Shown: positions 1 through 12,713 of the stretch, piece by piece
Layout: each line of letters opens with the position of its first letter
Position numbering within the stretch: position 1 is the stretch's first letter
Source: Chamaecrista fasciculata
Taxonomy: Eukaryota; Streptophyta; Magnoliopsida; Fabales; Fabaceae
DNA: 64,000 nucleotides
Reading direction: 5' to 3'
Assembly: GCA_003254925.1 (NCBI GenBank)
Contig: QANZ01000876.1
Coordinates: 44,885 to 108,884 of the forward strand
Translations under genes and position numbers: made by a program
Notes under the pieces: generated by a model
What the model saw: only the letters and a program-made list of their open reading frames with translations
Told to the model about the DNA's origin: nothing
Databases searched by the model: none

Positions 1-1885
1 GTCCGGTCTCTTACTGATGCTAAAAATTTGATGAATTATTTGTTCAATTTAGCATCTTCCTCCAGGTAGTTACTTATCTCAAGTTCATTTCACCAAGATG
101 AAACTTCAGTTTCGTCTTAAGTAAGTCAAAGTTCTCTTTCATGATGAGATGACTGCCCCTTTTCTTTGGTTTTCTCCGTACTTTCAGGTGTTTGTTGCGT
201 GATAGAGAAGTTGCTGGCAGAGAGAAGGATATGGAAATAATAGATCTAAAAGAGAAAGTAGTAAGGTTAAGCCGTTCACTTCAGCAGTTAGAAATGCAGA
301 AGGCTGAACTTATTCGTCAGTTGAAGTTGCAGGTTAGTGTATGTAGTTAAGTGATACCGTGTATACAAGCCATTAAGAAAATATCTCTGCAAGTCGCAAC
401 TTATAATTTTACGTAATATATTAAGAAATTAAGATTTTTTTTTTGGCCAAAAGAAATGAAGATTTATTTATACTCATTTTAGGAGTTTGATTTGATCATT
501 CAGTTTAGTATCTTTACTTCTTTTGAGTTTTTACCGTATTATTTATTTTATGTGACAGAGTGCAGCCTTGAACAATCACTCAGGATCTCTAGGAGAGTCA
601 GGATCTTCTGACACAAATTCTAAAGGACATAAATATGACTTGCGCAAGCAGGTAGGCCTATAACTTTATCACCGGCTCTCCAACTCCAACAAAGGCAGCG
701 ACTCCTACAAAGAATTTCTATCTTATTACAGATGACTTGTCCTTCTACTATAACTGATAAATTAGCTGCCTCTTATTCTAACTGTAGGAAAATCGCCGGT
801 CTACCATGCTACTTGAGGACATGGATATATCTGATGCAGAATCAGATGATTGCGATGTGGATGCAACTGATGATGAGTGGGTAAAACCTTGCTGCTCTTG
901 CAGTAAGTCCTCGTCATGCAAGACAAACAAATGCCAATGCAGAGTAGCCGGCAACAGTTGTGGAAAATCTTGTGGGTGTGTTGCAACCAAGTGTGCCAAT
1001 AGAGAATTGGTCTCAAATGAGGAGCCACCCCAGTTGGCGGTGGCTGAAGTGAACGCAAATGGTTCGAGCATCCAGGAAACCAACGAAGACCAACTTCTTG
1101 CTACTCAAGGTGCAGAGTTACTTCAGAGTGCACTGGTTGAGAAGCAGCCCTCAGAGACAAACAATGATCGCGTGCCGAGAAAGCCTCTCTCTGATATAGG
1201 CAATACATTGGTATATCTCCATCAATTCATCTACTTTCATCTACTTGGCATTGTTAAGATATCTACAATAAGTTGATAGAGAAACTCATCAAAGTTGATG
1301 TAGTGTTTCTAATGGTGGATCCATTGAGACTTGAGACATTCACTTTGATAAGTTTCTACTGTATTTTGTGTGATTATTAATAACTTCAGAAAATTGTCTC
1401 GTAGTTTTGCTTCTAATTAATGGCAAACCATTTCTACACCTTTCTTGCAGGCTAAATCAAATGCACCCAAGCCTAGCCAGAGAAAGAAGTGGCGGAAATC
1501 AACAATTAATCTTGTTATTTCAGATCCACCTCCACTGCCATCGCAGCCAGAGAACACTGAAGTCCTCAGGAGTCAAAATAGCAGCACAAGCCAAGCAAAT
1601 GCCTCTATGAACACACCACAGAATGTGCCACCTTCTAGACCTGAGAATGCTGCACTTGCCCCAAAGGCAGAGAATAATTTTACCGAGACCGATAATATAC
1701 CTTTGAAAATACCCCGAGCTATGAGAAGGGCAGCTTCATTAAATGCTGGCGTCCCTCCTCTTGGCGACAGGAATGCCAGTAGTAGGCCTGATGAATCTGT
1801 AAAGAAGGAAGCAGATTCTTTTTACACTAGAAGTCCAGTTCGACCTAGAAGAACTATGGAGGAGAAAGAGAACCATGGATGCTGA
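1..1885 (+). CDS. KIN-4 class chromokinesin, C-terminal part (5' truncated by window edge)
   Basis: Exons read as <1-65, 188-332, 559-651, 788-1210 and 1451-1885, giving the last ~386 residues. The visible protein starts in a coiled coil (ADAKNLMNYLF-type segment, then heptads in DLKEKVVRLSRSLQQLE). An acidic stretch (DISDAESDDCDVDATDDEW) follows, then a cysteine-rich CXC cluster (CCSCSKSSSC...CQC...CGCVATKC) coded at about 887-1000, and a basic, Ser/Pro-rich tail ending KENHGC. This order is that of plant KIN-4 / KIF4A-like kinesins (the Arabidopsis KIN-4C type); the motor lies upstream of the window. The family are plus-end-directed microtubule motors acting on microtubule organisation and spindle or chromosome behaviour; the CXC cluster resembles the Fe-S/DNA-binding cysteine motif of animal KIF4. 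A headless tandem paralogue follows at 3042-6920. The family is certain; the exact paralogue (4A, 4B or 4C) is not. Confidence 0.9.
423..465 (-). mobile_element. tail-only retro-insertion in KIN-4 intron
   Basis: A 15-bp direct repeat with one mismatch (423-437 and 451-465) flanks 13 bp made of poly-T and GGCCAA. Read on the minus strand it is TTGGCC followed by poly-A, like the other tail-only insertions in this window. Short length makes chance possible for any single case. Confidence 0.5.
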
Positions 1886-3041
1886 TCTTATTTGGAGAAG
1901 ACGACATGTCTTGGAAAAAATGTATATAGAAGTAGCTTCGTTTGTCACTTCCGTGAATGAACACTTTTTGTTGTGGATTGACTTGCTTGCTCAGTAAGAA
2001 ATGAGATAAAAGCCAGGAAGGAGTTGAGTTTGTTAAGGTTCAATTGTGTTTTGTTATTCCATTGTTATTTGTTCTTGGTGATTTTGAAATTTTGAGGACA
2101 GGTCTACCAGAAATCAGGTCAAAATATGGTCTATTAAATCATTCATCGTAAAGAGTGTGAAAGAGTTTTTTTTTGTTGCTGTGTTCTGGATTTTCTTTGG
2201 TTGAGATAGGGAATTTTCTTTTCCATATTAAATTCATGAGAGCCTATGAACAAAATCCAAAAAGCTTAACATGATAATAAACGGTTTGAACAACAATAAA
2301 TTAAGCTAAATTATGAACAGTTTGATTCTTAAAATGTCTTCTACTAACTAGGAGTTGGTTCAAGTGGTAATTGAATTGATATTATTTGAGTGACCTTGAG
2401 ACCTTATAAACACAATTATCTCTCATGTAGTTAGATGTATAACATAGATCAAATTTAAATTAATTAGAGTGAAGTATTAGTGATCGTGTAGATAAAAAAA
2501 TTGAAAAAAAAAATGTCAAGCTCTCAATTCTTTTCATTATTATACATAGAGATTTTTAAGACAAAATGACTAAATCAATTAAACCAAATTAAAGTAAAAA
2601 TGAATTAAATTGAGCAATTTGTGATTTGATTTGACTTAAAACACATTAAAACTTAAAAATTACTTGTTTGGTTAACAATTTAGACTTATAATTAACCAGA
2701 TAAAACCACTAATATTTTATTTATTATACATCATAACATTTAGAAAAAATTAATCATAATCTTGTTCAAAAAAAAAATAATCATAATTAATAACCTTCCG
2801 TTTGCCTTTAGTCAACGAGAAAATTTAAATAAACTGTCCTTCCCTCTCAGACTTCAATTACGCAGGCCACCGATGCTTACGTGGCACAGCGATTCATTTT
2901 GAATTTCGATTTTCGATCGTTAGAAAACCCTCTTCTCGTGAGTCGAATTTGCTTGTCTTCTCTTTTCTTGGATTCGTTTCAATCTCTTGAAATCGCTTTC
3001 GTTTCTCTCTTTCACTGTCTTCGTCTCTGGGAATAACTACG
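1886..3041. other. intergenic spacer between the KIN-4 gene and its headless paralogue
   Basis: It holds the KIN-4 3' UTR, AT-rich DNA and one tail-only insertion (2751-2787). From about 2800 the composition changes to a pyrimidine-rich leader in front of the ATG at 3042, which fits an independent promoter and 5' UTR for the downstream gene. I see no further coding sequence. Confidence 0.6.
2751..2787 (+). mobile_element. tail-only retro-insertion with 10-bp target duplication
   Basis: TAATCATAAT occurs at 2751-2760 and 2778-2787. Between them lies CTTGTTC followed by ten A residues. Structure is that of a target-primed insertion reduced to the element's last few bases and tail. Confidence 0.5.
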
Positions 3042-6000
3042 ATGAAGAAGACGAATCGCCGATCCAAGCAATCAAGTCCAGTTGATGCTTCTCCACCGAA
3101 CGAAAAGCAACTGTACGAAGAGAGGATTCGCGAGCTCGAGCGACAAAACAAAGCGTATCAGGTCAGTGTTTGTACTTTTCTTCTCTGTTAATTTATGATC
3201 TAAATGATGTTCGTTTGTTTGCTAATACGAAGTGGAAAAAATTATTAGAAGAAACCGGATCTGTTTTTCAAATATTGCTTACTTCTTGAGAAATGCTTGT
3301 GCTGGTAGGTTTAAAATTTTTTGCCTCGTATATGTTGTTCTTATGGGAGATCTTTATTGATCGGTGAAAAATAACGAGTGCTTTATTTGATCTGGTTGAT
3401 GAAAAGAATGAAATTATGATTTATGAGTGCTTTATTTAATCGGAAGAATGAAATTTCTGTCTCAGTTTCATCGATGAAGATAGGAAAATTGACTTTAGAG
3501 TGTGCGTCTGTTCAGAAATTAACTTACGGTATTTCTTTCTCACTAAAGCTATGCGTGATTTGGCAGGTGGAGAATGAGGAGCTGAGGCAACAGCTTACAA
3601 GAGATTCATCTGCTCCTAACACTGGCGTAGAAAAGCTTAAACAAGATTATCTTCAAAAGCTGAATTTACTTGAACAGCAGGTGAACGAATATCAATTTGA
3701 TAATGAAAATGAATTTTGTAAAGGGACCATGATTTTTTACAATAATATGCTGTTGCAGGTTGCAGAATTGAAAAAGAAATCAAACACTCAATCGCAATTC
3801 TCAACCCAAAGTAAACGAGTTGATCAGTCACAATTTGAGATTGAGAGGTTAAAGGCTCAGAAGGTGCGCCATCTTATGTAGATGAGCATTTGTGTTAGTG
3901 TAGTGTTTTCTCATCTTTCTCTTTCTTTGTGTACTAATTTTTGTGCTCATAAATAGGTTCAACTGCAGTGTAAGATCAAGTTAGATTCTGTGCAATTTAG
4001 AATTTTCAAGGCTTTGCAGGAAAAAGAAATTCTTCAGGTAATGGTTGCATAGAAATGAACACGTTTTGGAAAATCATTTGGATGTTGCACTTGCATCCAC
4101 TTTCTACATTATGGATAAGTATTTATCTTAATGTTTCCCCCTGCATCATCAGCTTAAGAAAGAGAGAAGAAGGGATGGTTATGAGATTCAGAAGTTACTG
4201 GCTTCAAGTCAGAGACTTAAAATGGTTAGCCTATGGGCCTCTTAAACTTAAATCCCTCTCTTTAATGTGGCCATTATTATTCTTACAGTTTTTACTTTCG
4301 CCCTCAATTTCTTATGTCAGGTATTGCAACGTAAGACAGAAGAAGCTTCTATGGCTACTAAACGATTAAGGGAGTTGATTGAATCTCGGAAGGCTATACA
4401 AAACAGAAATTCTGGTTAGAAGACCATAAATGTCTCCAATTCTATATAAGTTTTCTTTGTTTTACTTCTTAATTACTTGCTTGGGTTGATTCTCATGTAG
4501 GTGCCAGAAAAGTCGATGATAAAGTTCAGGTATTTCAAAATCCAACTGAAATTGTTAGTGTATGAATTGCTCTAGTTGCACATTAAAATTTTTGCATTCT
4601 GGCTATTTGGTGATCGCTTTTAAATGCTTGTAAGTTGTAAATACTAATAAGAAAGATGATTGCTCATTAATTCTTTCAAACATAACTGTATTCAGTTGGG
4701 ACGCTCTGGTTTATAATTTGTGCTAGAAATTGCCTCAAATAACGCTACTATGAAGCTTCTCTTGCTTCTTCACTTTTGTAGTGCAACATTTTATTCAAAA
4801 TATGGACTACTGGTTTCTCTGTAGAACTTATTATTTGCTTAAAATAATTCAGGAATGTTGTCGAGATTGTTCAGAGCTCCACAATATATATTTTTTGGTG
4901 CATAAAATAATTCTTTTGTAGCAGTGGTTTGATTTTTGTCTTCGCCCCAACCATTTATAACTTCCTTAAAGTGGCTTGTGCAGGCTGTTGATCATGAGCT
5001 GGAAGTTTCAACGCAGTTGCATGAATTATGTTCTCAATATGAATCCCAAATCGAAGAGTAAGCTTGAACTTCTCCTTCTATTTTCTCCTAGTTTCGAATT
5101 TTATTAAATAGCATGGGTTGATCAAAAAATAAAACTTTGCTAGATTATCATTATATGACAACTGCATGAAATTTATCAATTTCAAAGTTATTTTTTTAAA
5201 ATGCATATCATTGATCAATTCAAAACTATATCGATTCTAGCACCCCAATTTTTCATTTTGGAATGTTTCAGGATGGCTGAAGAGATTGAAAAGTTGAAGG
5301 AAGACGCTGAGATGCAGAGGCAGGAAAATTTAAGGTGCAAAATGGAGCTCAGTTCTCCTTCTGCAACTCTGAAATTTGCCATCATTCAATATTCTATAGC
5401 TATTCCATGTTAGTTGTGTTACCTCGATTTTTTTAAAAAAAATCTCTTCTTTGTTATTTGAAGGTCTCAATCACAGGATGAAAGCAGTGACTGTTTGAAG
5501 AAAAATTCTGATATTGATGATCTTAAGGAACAAGTAAATGACCTTAGTTGTCGTCTTCGAGAATTACAGTTACAAAAAGGGAAGCTTAATCCCAAAGATA
5601 AGATGCAGGTTTGTGCCATTGACATTGTATAGGAAATGTCGAAGCATTTTTAGTCGGTGAAGATACGAATTTTCTTTTCGTCAACTATCAAGCCAGTATG
5701 TTAATAATTGTGACATCTGTTAATCAGCAGAATCTGGTTCGGCCTCTTTTTTCTGATGGGACTCATGACAAGGTAGAGGAAAGAATGAATACACCTGAAA
5801 TGAATCATTCCTCTGAAACTGAGGCTAAGAAAGATAAATCTGAAGGGCTGTGCTGCTCATGTACTAAAAAATCGTTGTGCAAGACCGGTAAATGCATATG
5901 CCGATCTAAAGGTGGAAGTTGCGGAACATCATGCGGCTGCTCACGTTTTAAGTGCACAAATAGAGAACTAAACACAGTCGCGGAAGACGAACCACCAAAA

Positions 6001-6920
6001 TCAGATCATAGTATTAAGAATGTTACACCTATTGAAATAGCAGAGGATGGAAACGTGATCACTTGTGAAGGTGCAAAACTACTCCAAAATGCACTTGCTG
6101 AGAAACCTGAAGTTGGGAACAAACAGAGACGCAGAAAGAAGCCACTGTGTGACATTCAGAACTCGTTGTCGTTGGTACTCTCTCCACTCCGAAACTCCTT
6201 GTTATTCTGGTTTCTAACTTCCTATGGTTCTCTTTTCATGCTAAAACATTCCCCCAAACCAATGCTTATCTAAAAGTCGTGAAACACCCCCTTAATTTTT
6301 TTTGGATTTCATTAAAAAAAAAAATCATTTTTTTTTATGATTTTAAGATTGTTGCTGCATTTTACATCGACCCAAACTTAAAATTAATTACTGTCATAAA
6401 TAATACTAACGTAAAAATTGAACTTTTATTAAAATCTTAATAAATTAGATTATTTGTCCAAAATAAAAAATTTAAAAAATCTGGTGACTTTTCAAAATTT
6501 GAAGAAATTTTTTTGCACGGTAATCAAAGTTTAGACAAATTTTGTACATTGCCATTTCTTTTCATAGCTTCTCTTCCATTCATTTCTCTTTTCCTTTGCT
6601 TTCTGCAAATTTATGTCTGCCCAAACCTTGAATTTCCTAACAACCCACATTAACTCATAACAACAATTTCGTTTCCTTTATCACTTGGCCACCAATTATA
6701 CCATAGCCGGCTAGGATTATTATTATTTTTTAATATTTGTGTTAACAGATATCTAACTTGCTTAGTAATGACTGGGACACAGGACGCACTTGATGGTAGA
6801 AAAGCAGGCAAGAAAAAGAACTTGAGGAAGCCAGTGATTCAGCTTGTTACCAAGGATTCACATTCCTCCCTGCCAGAAAGTATCAAAACCCCAGATGAAG
6901 TACACAGTAGTGAAATTTAA
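3042..6920 (+). CDS. headless KIN-4 paralogue: coiled coil plus CXC cysteine cluster
   Basis: Twelve exons: 3042-3161, 3567-3680, 3759-3863, 3957-4037, 4153-4224, 4321-4414, 4501-4529, 4984-5057, 5272-5334, 5464-5608, 5728-6174 and 6783-6920 (1482 nt, 493 aa). The N-terminus is a short basic stretch (MKKTNRRSKQ) going straight into a coiled coil; there is no P-loop motor. Segments such as SVQFRIFKALQEKEILQ and TEEASMATKRLRELIESRKA match the KIN-4 stalk. Residues coded at about 5847-5970 form a CXC cluster (CCSCTKKSLC...CICRSKGGSC) parallel to the gene just upstream, as do EGAKLLQNALAEK and the basic tail. It therefore looks like a tandem partial duplicate that kept its reading frame and gained its own start. 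It might dimerise with, compete with, or lack the motility of its neighbour; that is inference. All splice phases join cleanly, arguing against a pseudogene. Confidence 0.8.
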
Positions 6921-9219
6921 GACAAATAATCCGAATGAAGTTTGAAGATGTTTGTGAGCCAATTGACTACCATTGTGACTTATATGAGTGTCGCAGATAG
7001 TGTTGTATCTCTTTTTTTCTTTTTTTTTTTTTGGGTACAAGTTATTTGGACCTCAAGATATCCAAGGCTACAGGCTAAATCTTACCCAACAGAGAAAAAA
7101 AACACTTATAGAGTAGGACCGTTTTAAGGTGTGTGATATAGATGAATTGACAGTACGGTAACTTTTCCGTAAAATTAAGGTCCGTTTTGATCTGGGGTGT
7201 GCAAATTAGAGTTGTGTTTGCAAATTTTCACATGGTGTGACATGTAATTCTATTATGCTTACCTTATCAGAGAACAGTTGCACCATAAATCTTGAGACGA
7301 ATTAGTTCAATTCGAATAGAAAGGAACGCAGTTGTGATAACCAACCGTCAAAATGTTCTGATTAAAAAGATGTCAATAATATGAGGAAAAACATATGTTA
7401 GTTTTTGATTTTTTTTTAACCCAATTTTTTCCATAGTTGTTTAATTTACATTTGGCAAAAGTATTATTTTCATATTTAAATCTTACATCATTTTGTAATT
7501 TTGTCGGTAGAATTTTATATGTTAGTTGATTTTATCTTTTTATTAATTTTTTCAATAAATTAACAGTAGAATTCATTATGTAATATTGGGTAAAAATAAG
7601 AATAAAAGATAAAATCAATCAAAATATGAAATTTTGAAAATATAATTGATATAAAACAAATATTGAAGATGAAATAAAAAAATGATATAAATTTTGGAGG
7701 TATAACAATTAATATAATATTAATTTAAAGATTTTTCTTACATTAAATAGAATTTTTTTTTTGGGCCTGAAACATACTTCATTTAAAAGCAAGGCAAAGC
7801 CAAACACAATACAAAAGAGAACAAAGCTAAAAAAGCCAACCCCTCCCTAGCATAAGTAGTAACACTAGATAGGATATCAACTAACGAAGGTGGGGTTTGC
7901 AACCCATCCAAGAGGACCTATCCTCATGTCAGACAAATTGGCAATACAAGCTGCCAAGATAGCGGATCTAGGGATACAACTAAAGTTACAATCATCTAAG
8001 GAACTAGAAACAAATAATATCATTTGACCAGAAATAGAACCAAACCAGGAAGCCGCCATGGAAGCCTAAACCAGAACACTTTCGCAGAGCATCCAGATCA
8101 GATCGGTGTCGTGGAGGACCAAAATCGAAACGACGCTGTTGAAAAAGCCAGACGAGATTGATTTCGTGGGAGCCCTGATCCAGAACGTCACCGCCATAAA
8201 ATTGTAGAAATAAAGAAATACTCTCATAAAGAGAGAAAGTGACCCTCACAAGGAAGGGATTTACACTACCTAGATGGAGGGGCTACCCAAACCTGCTAGA
8301 TCTGGCGAGGGAGGAAGTAAAACTTAAAACTTGATTTTAAAGAAAGTAAAACTGATAATTATTACTTTAATTCTAGTAAAATTATATATTATTTAACTAA
8401 CAAATATTAGAAATGTAGAAAATAGTAAAGAGATATAGTTAATATGATGTTTAAATAATGAATCTTAAATAAAGATCAATAATATATAGAGATCTTAAAA
8501 ATTTTAAAATTCATAAAAATTTGAAAGTATAATAAAATTAAAAAGAGAAATAAAAGATTTTAAAATTTCAAATCATCCTAAACCTTGATTTAGAGTGTTT
8601 AGAAAAATGAACATTTGAGTGATTTAAAAAAAGCTTACAAACCATTCTATCTCACCTCCACATCACTCTCAAACCATCCTTCCAATCACATTGAGTCTCT
8701 CAAATTTAATGGAAGTAACATTTAAAAGAATTATATGTGAAGAATTAACCTGATGTTTCAGATATTAAATTGAAAACAACCCTATTTGACGAAGACTAAA
8801 ATCATCATAACAAAGACCACCAATTCATAAATTTATTGAAGTTCAATGGACAAGTTACAACTGAGGACATATTCTGTCATACTATTAGTAGATGCTAAAA
8901 CTTGTGTGAGACTGTAGAATGTGATCCATGGCCCTGCATCGTCATTGTGATTCAGGAATACTTTACATATCTCGTCTAAAATAATAATGCTTCCCATACA
9001 CCAAGACTAAAAATCAGTTCAGATTATATCATACTCGGATTATATAACTTAAAGCCTTGTGTTCTCATTCTTATCCCCCTGAAAGTAACACATTGCATTC
9101 TTATTCCCAGAGAATAACATATTGCAACGTCTTGAGTACCAAAGTACACAACTATTTTAAATCTCAATAATCAATAATGACTCCCAGCCATGGTGAGAAT
9201 TTATTGACAATCCCCATCT
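6921..9219. other. intergenic, AT-rich, with one retroelement tail
   Basis: Between the headless KIN-4 gene and the 3' end of argininosuccinate lyase I find no supported gene. It holds the 3' UTRs of both, long A/T-rich stretches, and the retroelement remnant at 7752-8315. Confidence 0.6.
7752..8315 (-). mobile_element. non-LTR retroelement 3' end (LINE/SINE-type), minus strand
   Basis: Read on the minus strand, a less AT-rich ~550-bp sequence ends in GTTTCAGGCCC followed by poly-A (plus-strand poly-T at 7752-7762). Short open frames cross it but match nothing I recognise. The same terminal bases recur in several tail-only insertions in the window, so this is probably their longer parent or a relative. 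I found no clear flanking duplication, so the 5' limit near 8315 is a guess from base composition. Confidence 0.5.
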
Positions 9220-12200
9220 TCATCTGATTTCGAGTTTTGCCACCCAATAATCTAGTTGGCTGGCTACGCACGCTGAACCGGTGGAACCGTAGGAAATAAA
9301 CTTTTTTACGGAATTTTCCACACCCAGGAATTCATAGACATCTTCATCAAAAACTGAACTAATACTTCTCAGCTCATCAAGACTCAAGTCCTGAAGTTCA
9401 CATTTCTTTGACACGCACAAGGCAACTGCTCTTCCGACAATATCATGAGATGTCCTGAATGGAACTTCCTGCATGCGAAAGAGGAGGAAGGGTTAAGAAT
9501 CTGTGGCAAATCTGCAGAAACAAGGAAAGATAAAAGGGAATAGACGATTGACGAATTGGATATTTTTGACATGTAAAAATAATAAGTTGGCAGTAATGAA
9601 TCATGATACTAGAAAATAAATATTTTTTAAAAAGGGAAAAAGGCTGGGTTTTGACAGTTCAGTAAAAGTAGTAATTGATGCATCATGTGTTAGAAATTAG
9701 AAAACTGTAAAAAGGTCTGCGATAGCCTTTAAGCATAACTGTTAAGAATGAGATTCAGTTTCCTGAATTTCTAAGGTTCAATCAAGACCTATGGAATATA
9801 GTTGGGAGCCAAAACAGAAAAATGTTGTAAAGGAGGGAGAAATGTGGATTAGATTTTCAGACTGGGTCAAATTTTGTTATGCATCTTGGCCTTGGTATAT
9901 TACCAGATAGGCCGCATATGCTTCAGTCTCATGAATTTTATTATTTTTAACGGAATACTAATTTCAAAAATTGACTACATGAAAGAGAAGGCCAATCAGT
10001 AGATATTACCTTTTTAACAAGGTAATCAGCAAGTGTTGTTGCATCAAGATGACCAGCAGGTAAAGCCTTTTGTATTCTCTCTTGATTGAAGGTAATATTC
10101 AGTGAAAACTCCGCTGATACCTCAAGCATACCCAGAATAGTTTTGACACTGTCAAATACAGGTTCTTTGTCTTCCTGTCTCCATATAGAGAAGGCTTTAA
10201 TACGAAAGAATGAAACAACAAAAACGTAGGTTCTGCAAATGCAAATCATAAAAGCAAAGAAGACAAAATTGTATATTTTCGTGAACCGCACATCAAACTA
10301 TCTCTAAATCAAGTTATATATTTATGACAAACTATAAAGTTCACTACCTGCAAATCACGGTTGTAAGCATGAGGAAGTCCTTTGCATAAAGTTAGAAGTG
10401 TAACCAGGTCCCCGATGATTCTGGCAGACTTCCCACGTACAAGTTCCATTGGATCTGGGTTCTTTTTCTGAGGCATTATGCTACTTCCAGTTGAAACAGA
10501 GTCACTTGGTGTGATAAATCCAAACTCCTCCGAAGCCCACAATACCCATTCTTCACCAAGACGAGAAAGATGAACTGCCGTGATGGCATTATCAGAAAGA
10601 AACTCCAATACAAAATCGCGGTCCGAAACTGCATCAATACTGTAAGATCACAACATGCAAATGATTAGAAAGGAAAACCAGATCCATATGCAGAAGGGAA
10701 GGTGACCAATTATCAATGCCAGGCTTTTCAATTGACTTCACAGCATGATGCTGACAAACACTGAACTGAACAAAAAGAATCAAAATACCTATTTCTCAAT
10801 GGACCCGTAAATCCTAAAGCTTCAGAGGTCATGAATCGATCAATGGGAAGTCCAGTACCAGCGAGTGCACAAGCCCCCAAAGGGCAGAAATTCATCCTAG
10901 CTCTACAATCTACCAAACGACTAGCATCACGCTCAAGCTGCAAGAAAGCCACTCATCTTAAGTTAATAACTAGGGACCAGAAATTGTAAAATTATGATTC
11001 CAAGGTAAACCTTAGAGACAAGTTTCAAAAAGCCATTTCTCAGAAGTATAACATCATGAATGAATCTGATTTAAGTTTGTACCATACCTCCTCAACATAA
11101 GCCAGAAGAAGATGTTGAAGTAAAACTGGTTGGGCACGCTGCAAATGAGTGTAACCAGGTACAATAAGACCTTCATTCTTTAGAGCCACGGTCACCAGTG
11201 AGACCTGAAGGTGTCTTATGCGTGCGATGATCTTATCAATGGCATCACGACACCAGAGGCGAAAGTCAGTCAAAACTTGATCGTTTCGGCTCCGAGCTGT
11301 ATGTAACTTTTTTGCAGGCTCCCCAATCATATCAGTAAGCGCTGCTTCAATGTTCATATGGACATCCTCGCGATCAGTCCTCCAATTGAACTCGCCATTC
11401 TCAATCCGCCTCTCTATCTCATCAAGGCCTTCATGAATACGATCCCTATCACTGATGCTCATCAATCCCTATACCACAATCACGCGTATTAGCAGATTCT
11501 ATTGGTACTTCACTCTAATTCAACAAAAGTGAAAGAATTCAGTTGCACAGTTGTGATGTAGGTGTATAGTGAGCTGAAGTAGTGTTGATGTATAGGATTA
11601 CTCTCATGTTTCTGTTGTAATTTGTTACAGTTAGTTAGAAGTAGTTTAGCTGATTTTATTTTTCAGCCATTAGTGATTGTATATAAATACTTCTTTCAGC
11701 TAAATTAATAATACGATCTTCATTTCATTCATCTTTGCTCTAATTCGAAAACCTCACAAAAAGTATTGCTCAAAATCATTACATAAGAAAATGAAGAAAA
11801 AATGCCAAAACAAACAAACAAAAAAATCATTAGGTCGGAGAAATGCAGAGATTACCTACCTGGTGAGCTAAAGTAGTGCTGTGTATAGGATTACTCTCAT
11901 CTTTCTGTTGCAATTTGTTACAGTTAGTTAGAAGTAGTTTAGCTAATTTTATTTTTCAGCCATTAGTGATCGTATATAAATACTTCTTTCAGCTAAATTA
12001 ATAATACGATCTTCATTTCATTCATCTTTGCTCTAATTCTGAAACCTCACAAAAAGTATTGCTCAAAATCATTACATAAGAAAATGAAAAAAAAAAATGC
12101 CAAAACAAACAAACAAACAAAAAGAATCATTAGGTCTTAGAAATGCAGAGATTAGCTACCTGGTGAGCTAACATTGAAGCATGAGCCTTACTTCCCATGA

Positions 12201-12465
12201 TATCATGTTTGTAGAGCTGCTTATCGTAGGAGATGGACTCAGTGAATCTTTCAACAGCATCGGTGACACTGTCTTCGAATCGGCCACCCCAAAGCTTAGC
12301 TTCCTTTGGCTTGATGGGTTCAGCCTGAGGCGCATTCTCGGAGATGCGAATAGCTCTCACTGGAGAAGAAAAAGGAAAGCGAGGTCGAATTCTGGAAGCA
12401 GAAAAGGCGGACGATGATGGAGGCGCGAAAATGGAGGTAGAAGAGAAAACTGCTATGGATTCCAT
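9220..12465 (-). CDS. ASL: argininosuccinate lyase, chloroplastic
   Basis: Six exons, high to low: 12160-12465, 11088-11468, 10789-10937, 10348-10639, 10010-10174 and 9220-9468 (1542 nt, 513 aa). It cleaves argininosuccinate to arginine and fumarate, the last step of arginine synthesis, in the plastid. Residues 1 to ~55 are Ser/Arg-rich and look like a transit peptide, followed by KLWGGRFE. Visible family motifs are TARSRNDQ, the [10 protein letters not shown] segment with its catalytic His, [16 protein letters not shown], and the lyase signature [20 protein letters not shown] with its mobile-loop serine. It ends [23 protein letters not shown] with a TGA. Length matches plant ASL. The start ATG at 12465 sits in front of the transit peptide; no better ATG lies upstream. 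Intron 1 carries a tandem duplication that copies the exon 1 splice donor. Confidence 0.95.
11569..12161 (-). repeat. two-unit tandem duplication in ASL intron 1, with copied splice donor
   Basis: Unit 1 (about 11569-11861, 293 bp) and unit 2 (about 11862-12161, 300 bp) are near-identical. The intron 1 donor and the last ~10 bases of exon 1 (minus-strand TAGCTCACCAG then GTAG) recur at about 11858-11870. Each unit contains a TATA-like TATATAAATA and a 175-bp stretch bounded by TG and CA, which resembles a small LTR (TRIM type), but I see no primer-binding site. A decoy donor is thus present within the intron. Confidence 0.75.
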
Positions 12466-12713
12466 GGCAGATTTTGAGGGTTTTGGAGCTTAGCGCTTTT
12501 TTTTTTTTTCGCAGTGGTAGTGACAAATATGTATTCTCGTTTCAATTCATGGACTTGGTTACACTAGATAATAACCCTTCGTTGGCTTTATTATGAGCAA
12601 AAGTACTTTTTTCCTTTAGTCTTTATTGGGGCATAAACTTTTGGGCTCTCAAGAGGGGTTCAATTTATCGGGTTCCACATAAACTTTTTGGGTAATTTTC
12701 GACGCATCAAAAG

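Noticed and set aside
2341-2460. Possible SINE with a TGGTTCAAGTGG A-box-like string
   Set aside because: No convincing B box, tail or target duplication.
8004-8249. 81-aa minus-strand ORF in the retroelement remnant
   Set aside because: No reverse transcriptase, RNase H or other recognisable motif; likely 3' untranslated sequence.
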